Positions 7,001-11,866 of a stretch of 11,866 bases of DNA are shown here, one piece after another. The notes beneath the pieces were generated by a model. It searched no databases. It was not told where the DNA came from and saw only the letters and a program-made list of their open reading frames with translations. Each line of letters begins with the position of its first letter. Position 1 is the stretch's first letter. Location of the stretch: contig JASFRI010000092.1 in assembly GCA_050115015.1 (NCBI GenBank), positions 1 through 11,866 on the forward strand, in the 5' to 3' direction. A program made the translations under genes and the position numbers. The DNA is from JASFRI01 sp050115015 (GTDB lineage: Bacteria > Acidobacteriota > Polarisedimenticolia > CBDVAL01).

Positions 7001-8132
7001 CGGACAGCGGCTCCTGGATACGCTTGAACTCCTCGGTGAAGAAGAAGAGCTCCCGGGCGGCGGTGGTGGAGGCGAGGCGGGCCAGCATCTCGAGGCGGTA
7101 GGCCTCCAGCCTCCGGATCACCTTCGGGAAGGCCTTGGCGATCTGCCGGCGCACCCTCCCCTCGTTCGGATCGGCGTTGCTCCACCCCAGGATCTCGTCG
7201 CGGCGCTGGGCGGGCAGCCCCTTGAAGAACTTCGTGAACCCCTGGATCAGATCGCACTTGCTGACGATCACGTACACGGGGATGCGGAAGTTCAGCTCCT
7301 CGTGGATGAGGTCCATGACCTCACGGATGTTCGCGGCCTGTTCCTCGAGCTCATCCTCGGTGTTCTGCAGGAGATCGTCGGCGGCGACCACCATCACGAG
7401 ACCGTCCAGGGGACGGCGGCGGCGGTACTTCCGCAGCAGGCGGAGCGTCTCTCTCCACTTCCCGAGGCTCTCCTCGTCGGCCCCCTCCATGGCCCAGCGG
7501 CCCGGCGTGTCCAGGAAGATCATCTCGTTCGTGAAGAAAAAGTTGAGCGTCGTGGTACCGCCCCGCCCCTTGAACGTGTCCTCCCGCATCGGGAGACCGA
7601 GCCCCGAGTTCTTGATCGCGGTGGTCTTGCCCACCGCCGCCCGGCCGAACACCAGGAACCAGGGCAGCTCGTAGACCGCATTCCTCCGGCCGACCGCCCG
7701 CTCGAGCTTCCGCATGGCGTCGACCATGCTCTTGCGGATCTCCTCCTCGTCGGTCTCGGTCATCATCCGTTCGATGCGTTTCGCCCGGATGGTGGTGATG
7801 AGCCAGAGGATGCCGAGCACGAGGCAGACGATCGCCATGGCGACCAGCGTCACCCACAGCGTCGTCCAGGGGGATTCGATCTGTTCGACCGCGAGGAGGA
7901 ACACGCACACGATCTGGACGAGGAAGCCCGCCGCCAGGGGCGACACCCACCGGCGGACCCCGATCCAGAAGAGCACCCCGGCAGCGGCCAGCAGCCCGGC
8001 GGCAACGATGAGCGGCCAGAGCCATCGCCACACCGGGTCCGGGATCCAGCCGTTGTGGTTCCCCACGATGCCCAGGCCGAGGATCGTGCCGAAGGTCACC
8101 GGCGGGGCCAGCATGCCTGCGAGCTGCTTCAT
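4053..8132 (-). CDS. tssM: T6SS inner-membrane protein TssM (IcmF family)
   Basis: TssM spans the inner membrane and reaches through the periplasm to join TssL and TssJ in the trans-envelope complex. The 1359-residue protein has hydrophobic segments near residues 37-60, 66-84 and 90-114, then a cytoplasmic NTPase domain. That domain has an intact Walker A motif GRAAVGKT (163-170), Walker B FLDTPG (206-211) and an NKxD-like SKCD (291-294). Another membrane segment (about 472-493) leads into a periplasmic part of more than 850 residues. This contains a Pro/Ala linker (876-887 plus flanking Pro/Arg) and ends in a beta-rich C-terminal domain typical of IcmF proteins (about 1160-1359). The length is somewhat above the usual 1100-1300 residues. 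The ATG overlaps the tssL stop as ATGA (8132-8129), implying translational coupling. The preserved P-loop suggests nucleotide binding. Confidence 0.97.
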   Translation of the reverse strand: MKQLAGMLAPPVTFGTILGLGIVGNHNGWIPDPVWRWLWPLIVAAGLLAAAGVLFWIGVRRWVSPLAAGFLVQIVCVFLLAVEQIESPWTTLWVTLVAMAIVCLVLGILWLITTIRAKRIERMMTETDEEEIRKSMVDAMRKLERAVGRRNAVYELPWFLVFGRAAVGKTTAIKNSGLGLPMREDTFKGRGGTTTLNFFFTNEMIFLDTPGRWAMEGADEESLGKWRETLRLLRKYRRRRPLDGLVMVVAADDLLQNTEDELEEQAANIREVMDLIHEELNFRIPVYVIVSKCDLIQGFTKFFKGLPAQRRDEILGWSNADPNEGRVRRQIAKAFPKVIRRLEAYRLEMLARLASTTAARELFFFTEEFKRIQEPLSAFLEVLFKQDRYHEPPVFRGFYFTSGTQGEGSPLGQAMGDLARTLGVPVPPPQAEEEEAKRSYFLLELFRELMVGDEGLVGRTAVHWFRRRRDTVFLTLLPAVLAGGLFCLSGISFLRNYGLYEQIRNEVPEITAKLEEYRSAPIDFAVPRALEETERLRQFHRKMVSIDPFRRFWMRRPGELRDRSLQLFQQELLRSVWMPTLRQVEVLASDPDESCSDRTDMLYGVIWLRQGNRREWSDDLRGFERVWGLSAREASAVRKELAFQFGYMLDHVPREQTFLPGFPLLKVAESIQEACTTRGGGSPMEQYARIQRECAGVSGEEASDCYKRLQRVLLLHKEDYARLERNLDYLQQALDEIRDEEAEAKQAQMAIAGTSLPDLSKNECLNKFNDEILPRIQQHMNRDDDLLKECVEEYEATKDRSRIVKVMREFEDQRKADLEELTRDVELFQSRCEDAIEGGFEFDTGFLEELSNSRVRFDCLGAPPPPPRRAAPQRTAPAPAPAPAPAPRATLQFFEPPKKINRRYTGGGYESRREAWESERVFAEAGLEEEEEALLREIRRRVDSYAQEYALHWEEYLQGLELKPRHGSTAGWLAGLADTREYGKLIDPAAEALRDAAREREPLYEALPDRLEPLEKDVTAFSSDGEKLADYQQHLRTLAATLRRCEEDQAFYRKFRRTVMDNGPNALREATDWVNRYAGNSVAKGALKELFLEPLGAAEDFVGQLDLAKVQWGEFSEAWRRLDGRFPFSDDPAAELADKDDLIDVFGRKSGLVHSLAEVSSGRLTPAAADWLEEARALSEILFRDGTNDFRMVQVTVSAGDLRFDPAEDAKEFDARQLWLSFGGGQEKREKPEEFKAVSLGFTLFGPRASTQALLAITLDERKGAWGRAFGKNYREGESREVAEAQGIWAPLELFAEGLPEEARPRGISSLNLEYRLELPVDKRTAVLTIPLEVQAQGLGDLILLFDRPFPPPPADPLR
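5472..5507 (-). repeat. Hexanucleotide repeat encoding six Ala-Pro dipeptides in TssM
   Basis: The minus strand encodes (Ala-Pro)x6 at TssM residues 876-887. The 5' two units use varied codons, while the last four are close to perfect copies of a CCGGCG-type hexamer. It is flanked by Pro- and Arg-rich sequence (about 860-875). In-frame hexamer gain or loss would change linker length without frameshift. The likely role is a stiff periplasmic spacer between TssM domains. Confidence 0.75.
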
Positions 8133-9223
8133 CGCGTGCCCTCCGCCGCGCCATCATCCGCCGCCGGGGGCGGCGGCGACCAGTCCGGATCCAGCCGTGA
8201 CAGCGCCCGTTCCACGACCTCCTCGGCGGGGGCGGGGATCCGGCCGGCACGCCAGAACAGCACCCCCCATAGCAGGAGCGAGAGGACCACGATGGCGGCG
8301 CTGACGCCGATCCACAGCCGCGGCGCAGCCGGGGCCTCGTCCTCGATCGGGTCCGCCATCGTGTACCCCTCCGGGAACAGGAACTCCTGCTTGTCGAGGG
8401 GTTTTGGATGGATGCTGCGGATGATCTTCCGGCGGATCTCGGCCAGGCGGGAGGCCTGCTGGACCTCGTCCAGCTGCACGTGCTTGCCGCGGAAGCCCAT
8501 GGCGACGCAGATCAGGTAGATCTTCTTCACCTCCACCTGCCTTTCCGCCAGGGCATCCAGGTGGCTGAAGAAGTTGACGCCCCCCTCGGGGTCGTTGATC
8601 AGCACCATCCCGAGGGGTTCCGCCGCCCAGTTCTCCCGCCCGCTCCATGTGGAGGTCGCCACCTGCTCGTCCAGGAACAGGGAGAGGGCGTAGACCGCCT
8701 CCTCGGCGTCCTCCTTGTCGATGCCGTTCTCCTCGGCGTCGTCCCGGATGCGCTGCAGCGCCAGCAGCACGCCCTGGCGGAACTGCTCGTAGCTCGGCTC
8801 GATTCCGCCGTCCCCGCGGGGCAGGATGGCGGCGAAGCCGAACACGGGGGAGCACAGGTCGATCAGCGCGGCCTTCTTGCGGGACGCGCGCTTCGCGCGA
8901 GCCGCGGGGCGGCGGCGGCGCCGCGAGCGGCGGTCGTCATCCTCGTCGTCGTAGGGCTCGTCGTCCTCGTAGTCGTCGTCCTCCGCGGCGCCCCAGTCGG
9001 GCCCCCGCCGGCCGCCGCGGCGGCCCCTCCCGCCCGCCGGGGCCGCGGCGCGGCGCCGGCCGCCCCGCTTCGGGCGGCGGCGCCGCGACCGGGAGCTCTC
9101 CACCTCGAGGTCCTCATCGTCATCGAACTCGTCGAGCTCGTCGACCCCCTCATCCTCGAAGGTGTCGCGGGTCCGCCGCCGATAGACGCTGTCGCCGCGC
9201 TTGCGGCGCCGCTTCTCGCTCAT
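8129..9223 (-). CDS. tssL: T6SS inner-membrane protein TssL (DotU family) with long charged N-terminal extension
   Basis: TssL is a C-tail-anchored inner-membrane protein whose cytoplasmic domain contacts TssK and TssM. In this 364-residue protein the DotU core spans about residues 118-285: LIDLCSPVFGFAAIL, then YALSLFLDEQVATSTWSG (178-195), FFSHLD and the LFPEGY element (282-287). A single membrane helix follows (about 303-323), with a short Pro/Glu-rich periplasmic tail and no OmpA-like peptidoglycan-binding domain. Residues 1-117 precede the usual family start and are low-complexity, alternating Arg/Lys-rich blocks (4-18, 45-73, 98-117) with Asp/Glu-rich blocks (22-42, 80-97). The ATG at 9223-9221 has AGGAGG 5 nt upstream, supporting translation of the extension; the frame reads cleanly from there into the core. 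It is 21 nt downstream of tssK and overlaps tssM by 4 nt. Confidence 0.93.
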   Translation of the reverse strand: MSEKRRRKRGDSVYRRRTRDTFEDEGVDELDEFDDDEDLEVESSRSRRRRPKRGGRRRAAAPAGGRGRRGGRRGPDWGAAEDDDYEDDEPYDDEDDDRRSRRRRRPAARAKRASRKKAALIDLCSPVFGFAAILPRGDGGIEPSYEQFRQGVLLALQRIRDDAEENGIDKEDAEEAVYALSLFLDEQVATSTWSGRENWAAEPLGMVLINDPEGGVNFFSHLDALAERQVEVKKIYLICVAMGFRGKHVQLDEVQQASRLAEIRRKIIRSIHPKPLDKQEFLFPEGYTMADPIEDEAPAAPRLWIGVSAAIVVLSLLLWGVLFWRAGRIPAPAEEVVERALSRLDPDWSPPPPAADDGAAEGTR

Positions 9224-9244
9224 CCCTGCCTCCTGCCCATCCGG

Positions 9245-10576
9245 CTACCGGGGGTAGACCAGGATCAGGCTGAGCTCCAGGTCCTGGGGTGCGTTGAGTA
9301 TGGAGACCGACAGCTTCCCGGAGGGGACGACGAACTTCTCCCACTCCTCGCCGGACTCGATCTTGAGGCGATGATACTCCGCCGTCTGCCCGGGCGGCAG
9401 CTGCGGCGGCGGCCCCGGCAGATGCTCGGTCGGCACGCCGAGCATCCGGAACGTCTTCAGCGTGGAGATGCGCTCCGGGCTGCTGGTGATGGCGGCCTTG
9501 ATCAGGTTCTTCACGTCCCCGGGGGCGGTCACCGAGGCCTTCACCTCCAGATACTGCTTCACGCCCGGAGCGGAGGCGCCTTCCGGCAAGGCGGTGACGA
9601 ACAGGTCCTTCTCCCGCTGCATCGGCACCCGCTCCCAGTTCTTCTCGATGGCCAGCTTGCTGAGACGGGAGATGAGGCCCGCGAGCTCCTCGAACACCGG
9701 GCCGAGGTTGCGGTGGCTGTACGCCGGCACCTGATCCGGGTATCCCCGGTCCGGATCGCGGAAGAACAGACACCCCGCCAGACGGGCCAGCTCCCGGTAG
9801 ACCCAGCGGGGATGGACCCGTCCGTCGTGGACCATGTCCCGCAGCACCGGCACCGCCCCGGCGAGGGCCTGGAAGAGGATCAGGGGCTCGGGGTTGTTGC
9901 CGCCCCGGCTGGAGCCGATCTCCCGGAGGACGGTGTTGGCGTTCTCCACCGCTCCGCGGGCGATGTCGTGCAGGACCGGCGAGGCCGCGACGACGAGGCA
10001 AGGCGGGACGAAGCCGCGCTGGAAGCCGACGGGCCTTGCCGCGTCACCGGTGCGGACGAGCCGCAGGAGCGGCAGCGTCTCGTAGCCGTCGGTGGGCTCG
10101 TCGCCCAGGAAGAAGCGCACGTTGTAGCGCAGGAACTCGATCGGCACCGCGTGCTGCCCCGCATCGGCGTCGAAGACGTCCTCCTCGTCGGGGGTGAAGC
10201 GGCTCATGCCGGCCCCCTCCCCCGCCGGCAGGGTCTGCGGCACGCCGTCCTCGCGCCGGCGCACCCCGATGGTGACGTCCAGCGGCTTGCCGACGTCCGT
10301 CATCAGGGCCTCGAAGGAGCGGCTCGGCAGCGTGGCGTTCTCGGGGACGTTGATCACGGCACCGTCGTCGAGAACCGCCCGGAGCTGCTTCACCGAGAGG
10401 GTGAAGTTGGCCAGCGGCTCCTCGTCGAGCTCCAGGTACGAGAGGCCCCAGCCCTGGGGCTCCACGACCCGGAACCCCGCGGACCGCATCGTCTCGTGGT
10501 AGAGTTCCGCCCGCTGCAGGTGGTGGGGGCGGAGAAACATCCCCTCCTGCCATCGGACCGGCTTCCAGTTCTTCAT
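9245..10576 (-). CDS. tssK: T6SS baseplate-membrane complex connector TssK (ImpJ/VasE family)
   Basis: TssK trimers link the cytoplasmic baseplate to the TssL-TssM membrane complex. This 443-residue protein has the usual family length and starts with the signature WQEGMFLRPHHLQ (residues 9-21). The later LRYNVRFFLGDE and YRELARLAG segments and the C-terminal LKIESGEEWEKF plus a final hydrophobic strand (LELSLILVYPR) also fit the family. The ATG at 10576-10574 lies close to the expected N-terminus; its ribosome binding site is weak (GGAAG a few bases upstream), unlike those of its neighbours. It is the first T6SS gene of the tssK-tssL-tssM-tagF unit, and the 226-nt region before it must hold its promoter. 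The usual upstream partner tssJ is absent. Confidence 0.95.
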   Translation of the reverse strand: MKNWKPVRWQEGMFLRPHHLQRAELYHETMRSAGFRVVEPQGWGLSYLELDEEPLANFTLSVKQLRAVLDDGAVINVPENATLPSRSFEALMTDVGKPLDVTIGVRRREDGVPQTLPAGEGAGMSRFTPDEEDVFDADAGQHAVPIEFLRYNVRFFLGDEPTDGYETLPLLRLVRTGDAARPVGFQRGFVPPCLVVAASPVLHDIARGAVENANTVLREIGSSRGGNNPEPLILFQALAGAVPVLRDMVHDGRVHPRWVYRELARLAGCLFFRDPDRGYPDQVPAYSHRNLGPVFEELAGLISRLSKLAIEKNWERVPMQREKDLFVTALPEGASAPGVKQYLEVKASVTAPGDVKNLIKAAITSSPERISTLKTFRMLGVPTEHLPGPPPQLPPGQTAEYHRLKIESGEEWEKFVVPSGKLSVSILNAPQDLELSLILVYPR

Positions 10577-10702
10577 GTCGCTTCCATCCCGGAGGTGGCG
10601 GTTCGCCGGCCGGAGAGCCCCCCGCGCCGGGCACCAGCCACAGATACAAGTCCTTTTTTGATAGTATCTTGAACGCTCATCCCGCTTGTTCGAATCCGGC
10701 CA

Positions 10703-10730
10703 TTGACAGCGCCCCCTGCCTACCTATATC
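10703..10730 (+). promoter_or_regulatory. Sigma70-type promoter candidate for the divergent TPR-like gene
   Basis: A perfect -35 box TTGACA (10703-10708) is followed after 16 nt by TATATC (10725-10730), a four-of-six -10 match; TATCTT at 10727-10732 with 18-nt spacing is an alternative. Transcription would start near 10738, about 65 nt before the ATG at 10803. A second, weaker TTGACT (10742-10747) lies downstream without a good -10 box. Confidence 0.5.
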
Positions 10731-10746
10731 TTCTCATAAGCTTGAC

Positions 10747-10770
10747 TATGGATATTGGGCTGCATCCATA
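10747..10770. repeat. Perfect inverted repeat TATGGAT-N10-ATCCATA, possible operator
   Basis: TATGGAT (10747-10753) and ATCCATA (10764-10770) are exact 7-bp inverted arms separated by 10 nt. They lie just downstream of the plus-strand promoter candidate, in the leader of the TPR-like gene. Non-GC arms this long are unlikely to arise by composition alone here, so a regulator-binding site or a leader hairpin is plausible. Confidence 0.5.
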
Positions 10771-10802
10771 TACACACGGCAGCCCCCGCGAGGATCCACG
10801 AG

Positions 10803-11270
10803 ATGACCCATCGATTCCCCCGCATCGGCTGGTCCCGCGTCCTCTCCGTGTCGCTGATCGCATGTCTGGCGGCCCTCTCCACCGCGCACGCCCGGTCCTA
10901 CTGGTACGAGAGCTACGAGTCGGCGGTCCGCCTGATCGACTCGGGCCGGCTCGACGATGCCGCGGTCCAGCTCGGGGAGCTCATCCAGGAGCACCCCTAC
11001 CCGGCCCACGGGGTCCGGGTGACCGGCACCCGCTTCATCGACTATCTACCTTACTACCAGCGAGCCCGCATCGAGCTGGCTCGGGGCGAGTTCGCCGCGG
11101 CCTCGCACAGCCTGGACGTCGCGGATGCCTTCGGGGCCGTTGACGAGAGCCGGCGGACCCGGGCCGACTTCCTCCGGCTGCGCCAGGAGGTCGACGCCCG
11201 GACCGCGAACGCGGCGCTTTCCCAGCCGGAGCCCGCGACGCGCGCGGTCCTGCTGTCCGACACGCCGTAA
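10803..11270 (+). CDS. Exported small TPR-like protein, function unknown
   Basis: This 155-residue protein starts with a signal sequence: a basic n-region (MTHRFPRIGWSR), then a hydrophobic stretch (13-26) ending in STAHA, with likely cleavage after residue 30. LIAC at 18-21 also resembles a lipobox, so a lipoprotein cannot be excluded, although hydrophobic residues continue after the Cys. The mature part has two TPR-like helical pairs: SAVRLIDSGRLDDAAVQLGE (40-59) and YYQRARIELARGEFAAASHS (84-103), joined by a TGTRFIDYLP segment. I recognise the general pattern of a short TPR module, but no named family. The ATG at 10803 has GAGGA 8 nt upstream; the frame is also open from a TTG at 10755, but that has no binding site and would bury the signal sequence. 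It is divergent from tssK and may or may not belong to the T6SS. Confidence 0.8.
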   Translation: MTHRFPRIGWSRVLSVSLIACLAALSTAHARSYWYESYESAVRLIDSGRLDDAAVQLGELIQEHPYPAHGVRVTGTRFIDYLPYYQRARIELARGEFAAASHSLDVADAFGAVDESRRTRADFLRLRQEVDARTANAALSQPEPATRAVLLSDTP

Positions 11271-11292
11271 TCCCCGGCCCTCCGCGGCCGTC

Positions 11293-11799
11293 TCAGAGCA
11301 CCAGGGCACCGGCCACGATGGCGGTGCCCAGCCAGATCCCGAACTCGCCCCAGAACCGCTTCCAGTTGCGCTCCTTCTCGATGTCGACCTGCAGCGTGCC
11401 GGCGTCGAGGATCGTGTCCACGTGTTTCTTCGTCTTCCGGCTGAAGACGATCTCCACGCGATCGGTTCCGGCCACCCGTTCGGCCACCATCCCCTTGATC
11501 CTCTTCCCCTTCGCGGTCTCGATCGTGACGACGTAGAGGACGTCCTTCAGGCCGTCGATCGTGAACTCGCCGTTCGCATCCGTCACCGTCTCCAGGGTCT
11601 CGCCGCTCGGCTCCGTCGAGATGAAGCGGACCGTCGCGTTCGCGAGGGGCTTGCCGGACTTCTCCTCCGCCAGCCGGCCCGTGAACGAATAGCTCGTGTA
11701 CGGGTCCTCCTCGGCAAAGCCGGGCGGCATCGAGACCAGCAGCATGCAGCCGAGAAGGAGCGATCCCAGTAACCCCCTCCAACGCCAGATCGACGTCAT
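11293..11799 (-). CDS. Exported carboxypeptidase-regulatory-like (TTR-fold) protein with C-terminal membrane segment
   Basis: This 168-residue protein has an N-terminal signal peptide (residues 1-29, hydrophobic core LLGSLLLGCMLLV, likely cleavage GFA|EE). It then has a single beta-sandwich domain (about 36-120) of the carboxypeptidase-regulatory/transthyretin-like type, shown by FTGRLAEEKSGKPLANATV and the hallmark TDANGEFTI (73-81). A charged helix (140-149) precedes a C-terminal hydrophobic segment (150-168) that ends the protein, so it is probably anchored in the inner membrane with the domain in the periplasm. LLGC (15-18) weakly resembles a lipobox. The start ATG (11799-11797) is supported by AAGGAGG 9 nt upstream. 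It converges on the TPR-like gene with 22 nt between stops. Its promoter is beyond or at the right edge. The function is unknown. Confidence 0.8.
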   Translation of the reverse strand: MTSIWRWRGLLGSLLLGCMLLVSMPPGFAEEDPYTSYSFTGRLAEEKSGKPLANATVRFISTEPSGETLETVTDANGEFTIDGLKDVLYVVTIETAKGKRIKGMVAERVAGTDRVEIVFSRKTKKHVDTILDAGTLQVDIEKERNWKRFWGEFGIWLGTAIVAGALVL

Positions 11800-11866
11800 C
11801 GTTTCCGACCTCCTTGGTGCGGTTGCAGCCCGACCCCCGGACGACGCGCGGCGCGCGACGCCCTCG

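Larger units (their letters stand above)
10577..10802. promoter_or_regulatory. Divergent intergenic region between tssK and the TPR-like gene
   Basis: This 226-nt gap separates two divergently transcribed genes, and its middle (about 10645-10775) is much more AT-rich than the surroundings. It contains a plus-strand promoter candidate, a perfect inverted repeat (TATGGAT/ATCCATA), a small palindrome GATAGTATC (10660-10668) beside a T-run (10653-10659), and TTCGAA (10689-10694). A minus-strand -10-like GATACT (10667-10662) could serve tssK, but no good -35 box is found 16-18 nt upstream, so the tssK promoter may need an activator. No sigma54 -24/-12 pair was seen. Confidence 0.55.

Noticed and set aside
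4717..7257. An 846-codon open frame on the minus strand within tssM in another frame
   Set aside because: It is Gly/Ala/Arg/Pro-rich shadow sequence overlapping the clear TssM frame.
3627..8519. A 1630-codon open frame on the plus strand opposite tssM
   Set aside because: It is antisense to tssM, whose family motifs are unmistakable. The predicted product is Arg/Pro/Leu/Gly/His-rich with no domain, as expected from the complement of GC-rich codons with biased third positions. No ribosome binding site supports it.
8880..9100. CGTCGT/GGCGGC-rich tract in tssL as a tandem repeat or CRISPR-like element
   Set aside because: It is the coding sequence for alternating acidic and basic residues; units are irregular and there are no spacers.
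8408..10672. A 754-codon open frame on the plus strand opposite tssL and tssK
   Set aside because: Same cause: it mirrors well-supported genes on the minus strand and has low-complexity composition without family motifs.
10755..10802. Upstream TTG start extending the TPR-like protein by 16 residues
   Set aside because: It has no ribosome binding site, overlaps the inverted repeat, and would displace the signal sequence from the N-terminus.
11275..11290. Short CGGCC/GGCCG hairpin between the two convergent genes as a bidirectional terminator
   Set aside because: The stem is only 5 bp and no T-run follows on either strand, so evidence is too weak to call it.
11800..11866. Possible further gene at the right edge
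   Set aside because: Only 67 nt remain, containing the ribosome binding site of the minus-strand gene and GC-rich sequence; no coding call can be supported.

Overview
The window carries most of a type VI secretion system (T6SS) core cluster from a GC-rich Gram-negative bacterium. High GC content, strong AGGAGG-type ribosome binding sites, sigma70-like promoter boxes and an H1/TssA1-like gene set suggest Pseudomonadota, perhaps a gammaproteobacterium. Other GC-rich diderm phyla are not excluded from this sequence alone.

All T6SS genes lie on the minus strand, so they read from high to low coordinates. The first block is tssK (10576-9245), tssL (9223-8129), tssM (8132-4053) and tagF (4041-3160). 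It is tightly packed: tssL and tssM share an ATGA overlap, and the tssM stop codon sits inside the tagF ribosome binding site. The block encodes the baseplate-to-membrane connector (TssK), the two inner-membrane proteins of the trans-envelope complex (TssL, TssM) and a post-translational regulator (TagF). A GC-rich hairpin follows the tagF stop.

The second block is tssA (2933-1890), tssB (1815-1288, TTG start) and tssC (1282 to beyond the left edge). It has its own convincing sigma70-type promoter at 3069-3040 and a leader of about 100 nt. It encodes the sheath-assembly chaperone/cap protein and both subunits of the contractile sheath. The remaining core genes (hcp, tssE, tssF, tssG, clpV/tssH, vgrG) and tssJ are not in the window.

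The right-hand 1.2 kb holds two small genes for exported proteins. One is a divergently transcribed TPR-like protein (10803-11270, plus). The other, convergent to it, is a protein with a signal peptide, a carboxypeptidase-regulatory-like beta-sandwich domain and a C-terminal membrane segment (11799-11293, minus). They are separated from tssK by a 226-nt AT-richer divergent regulatory region with a plus-strand promoter candidate and a perfect inverted repeat.

The T6SS core itself is ordinary. The parts worth a second look are the approximately 117-residue, strongly charged N-terminal extension of TssL, the Pro/Ala linker in TssM, the absence of tssJ beside a secreted beta-sandwich protein, and the regulatory features of the tssA leader and the divergent promoter region.
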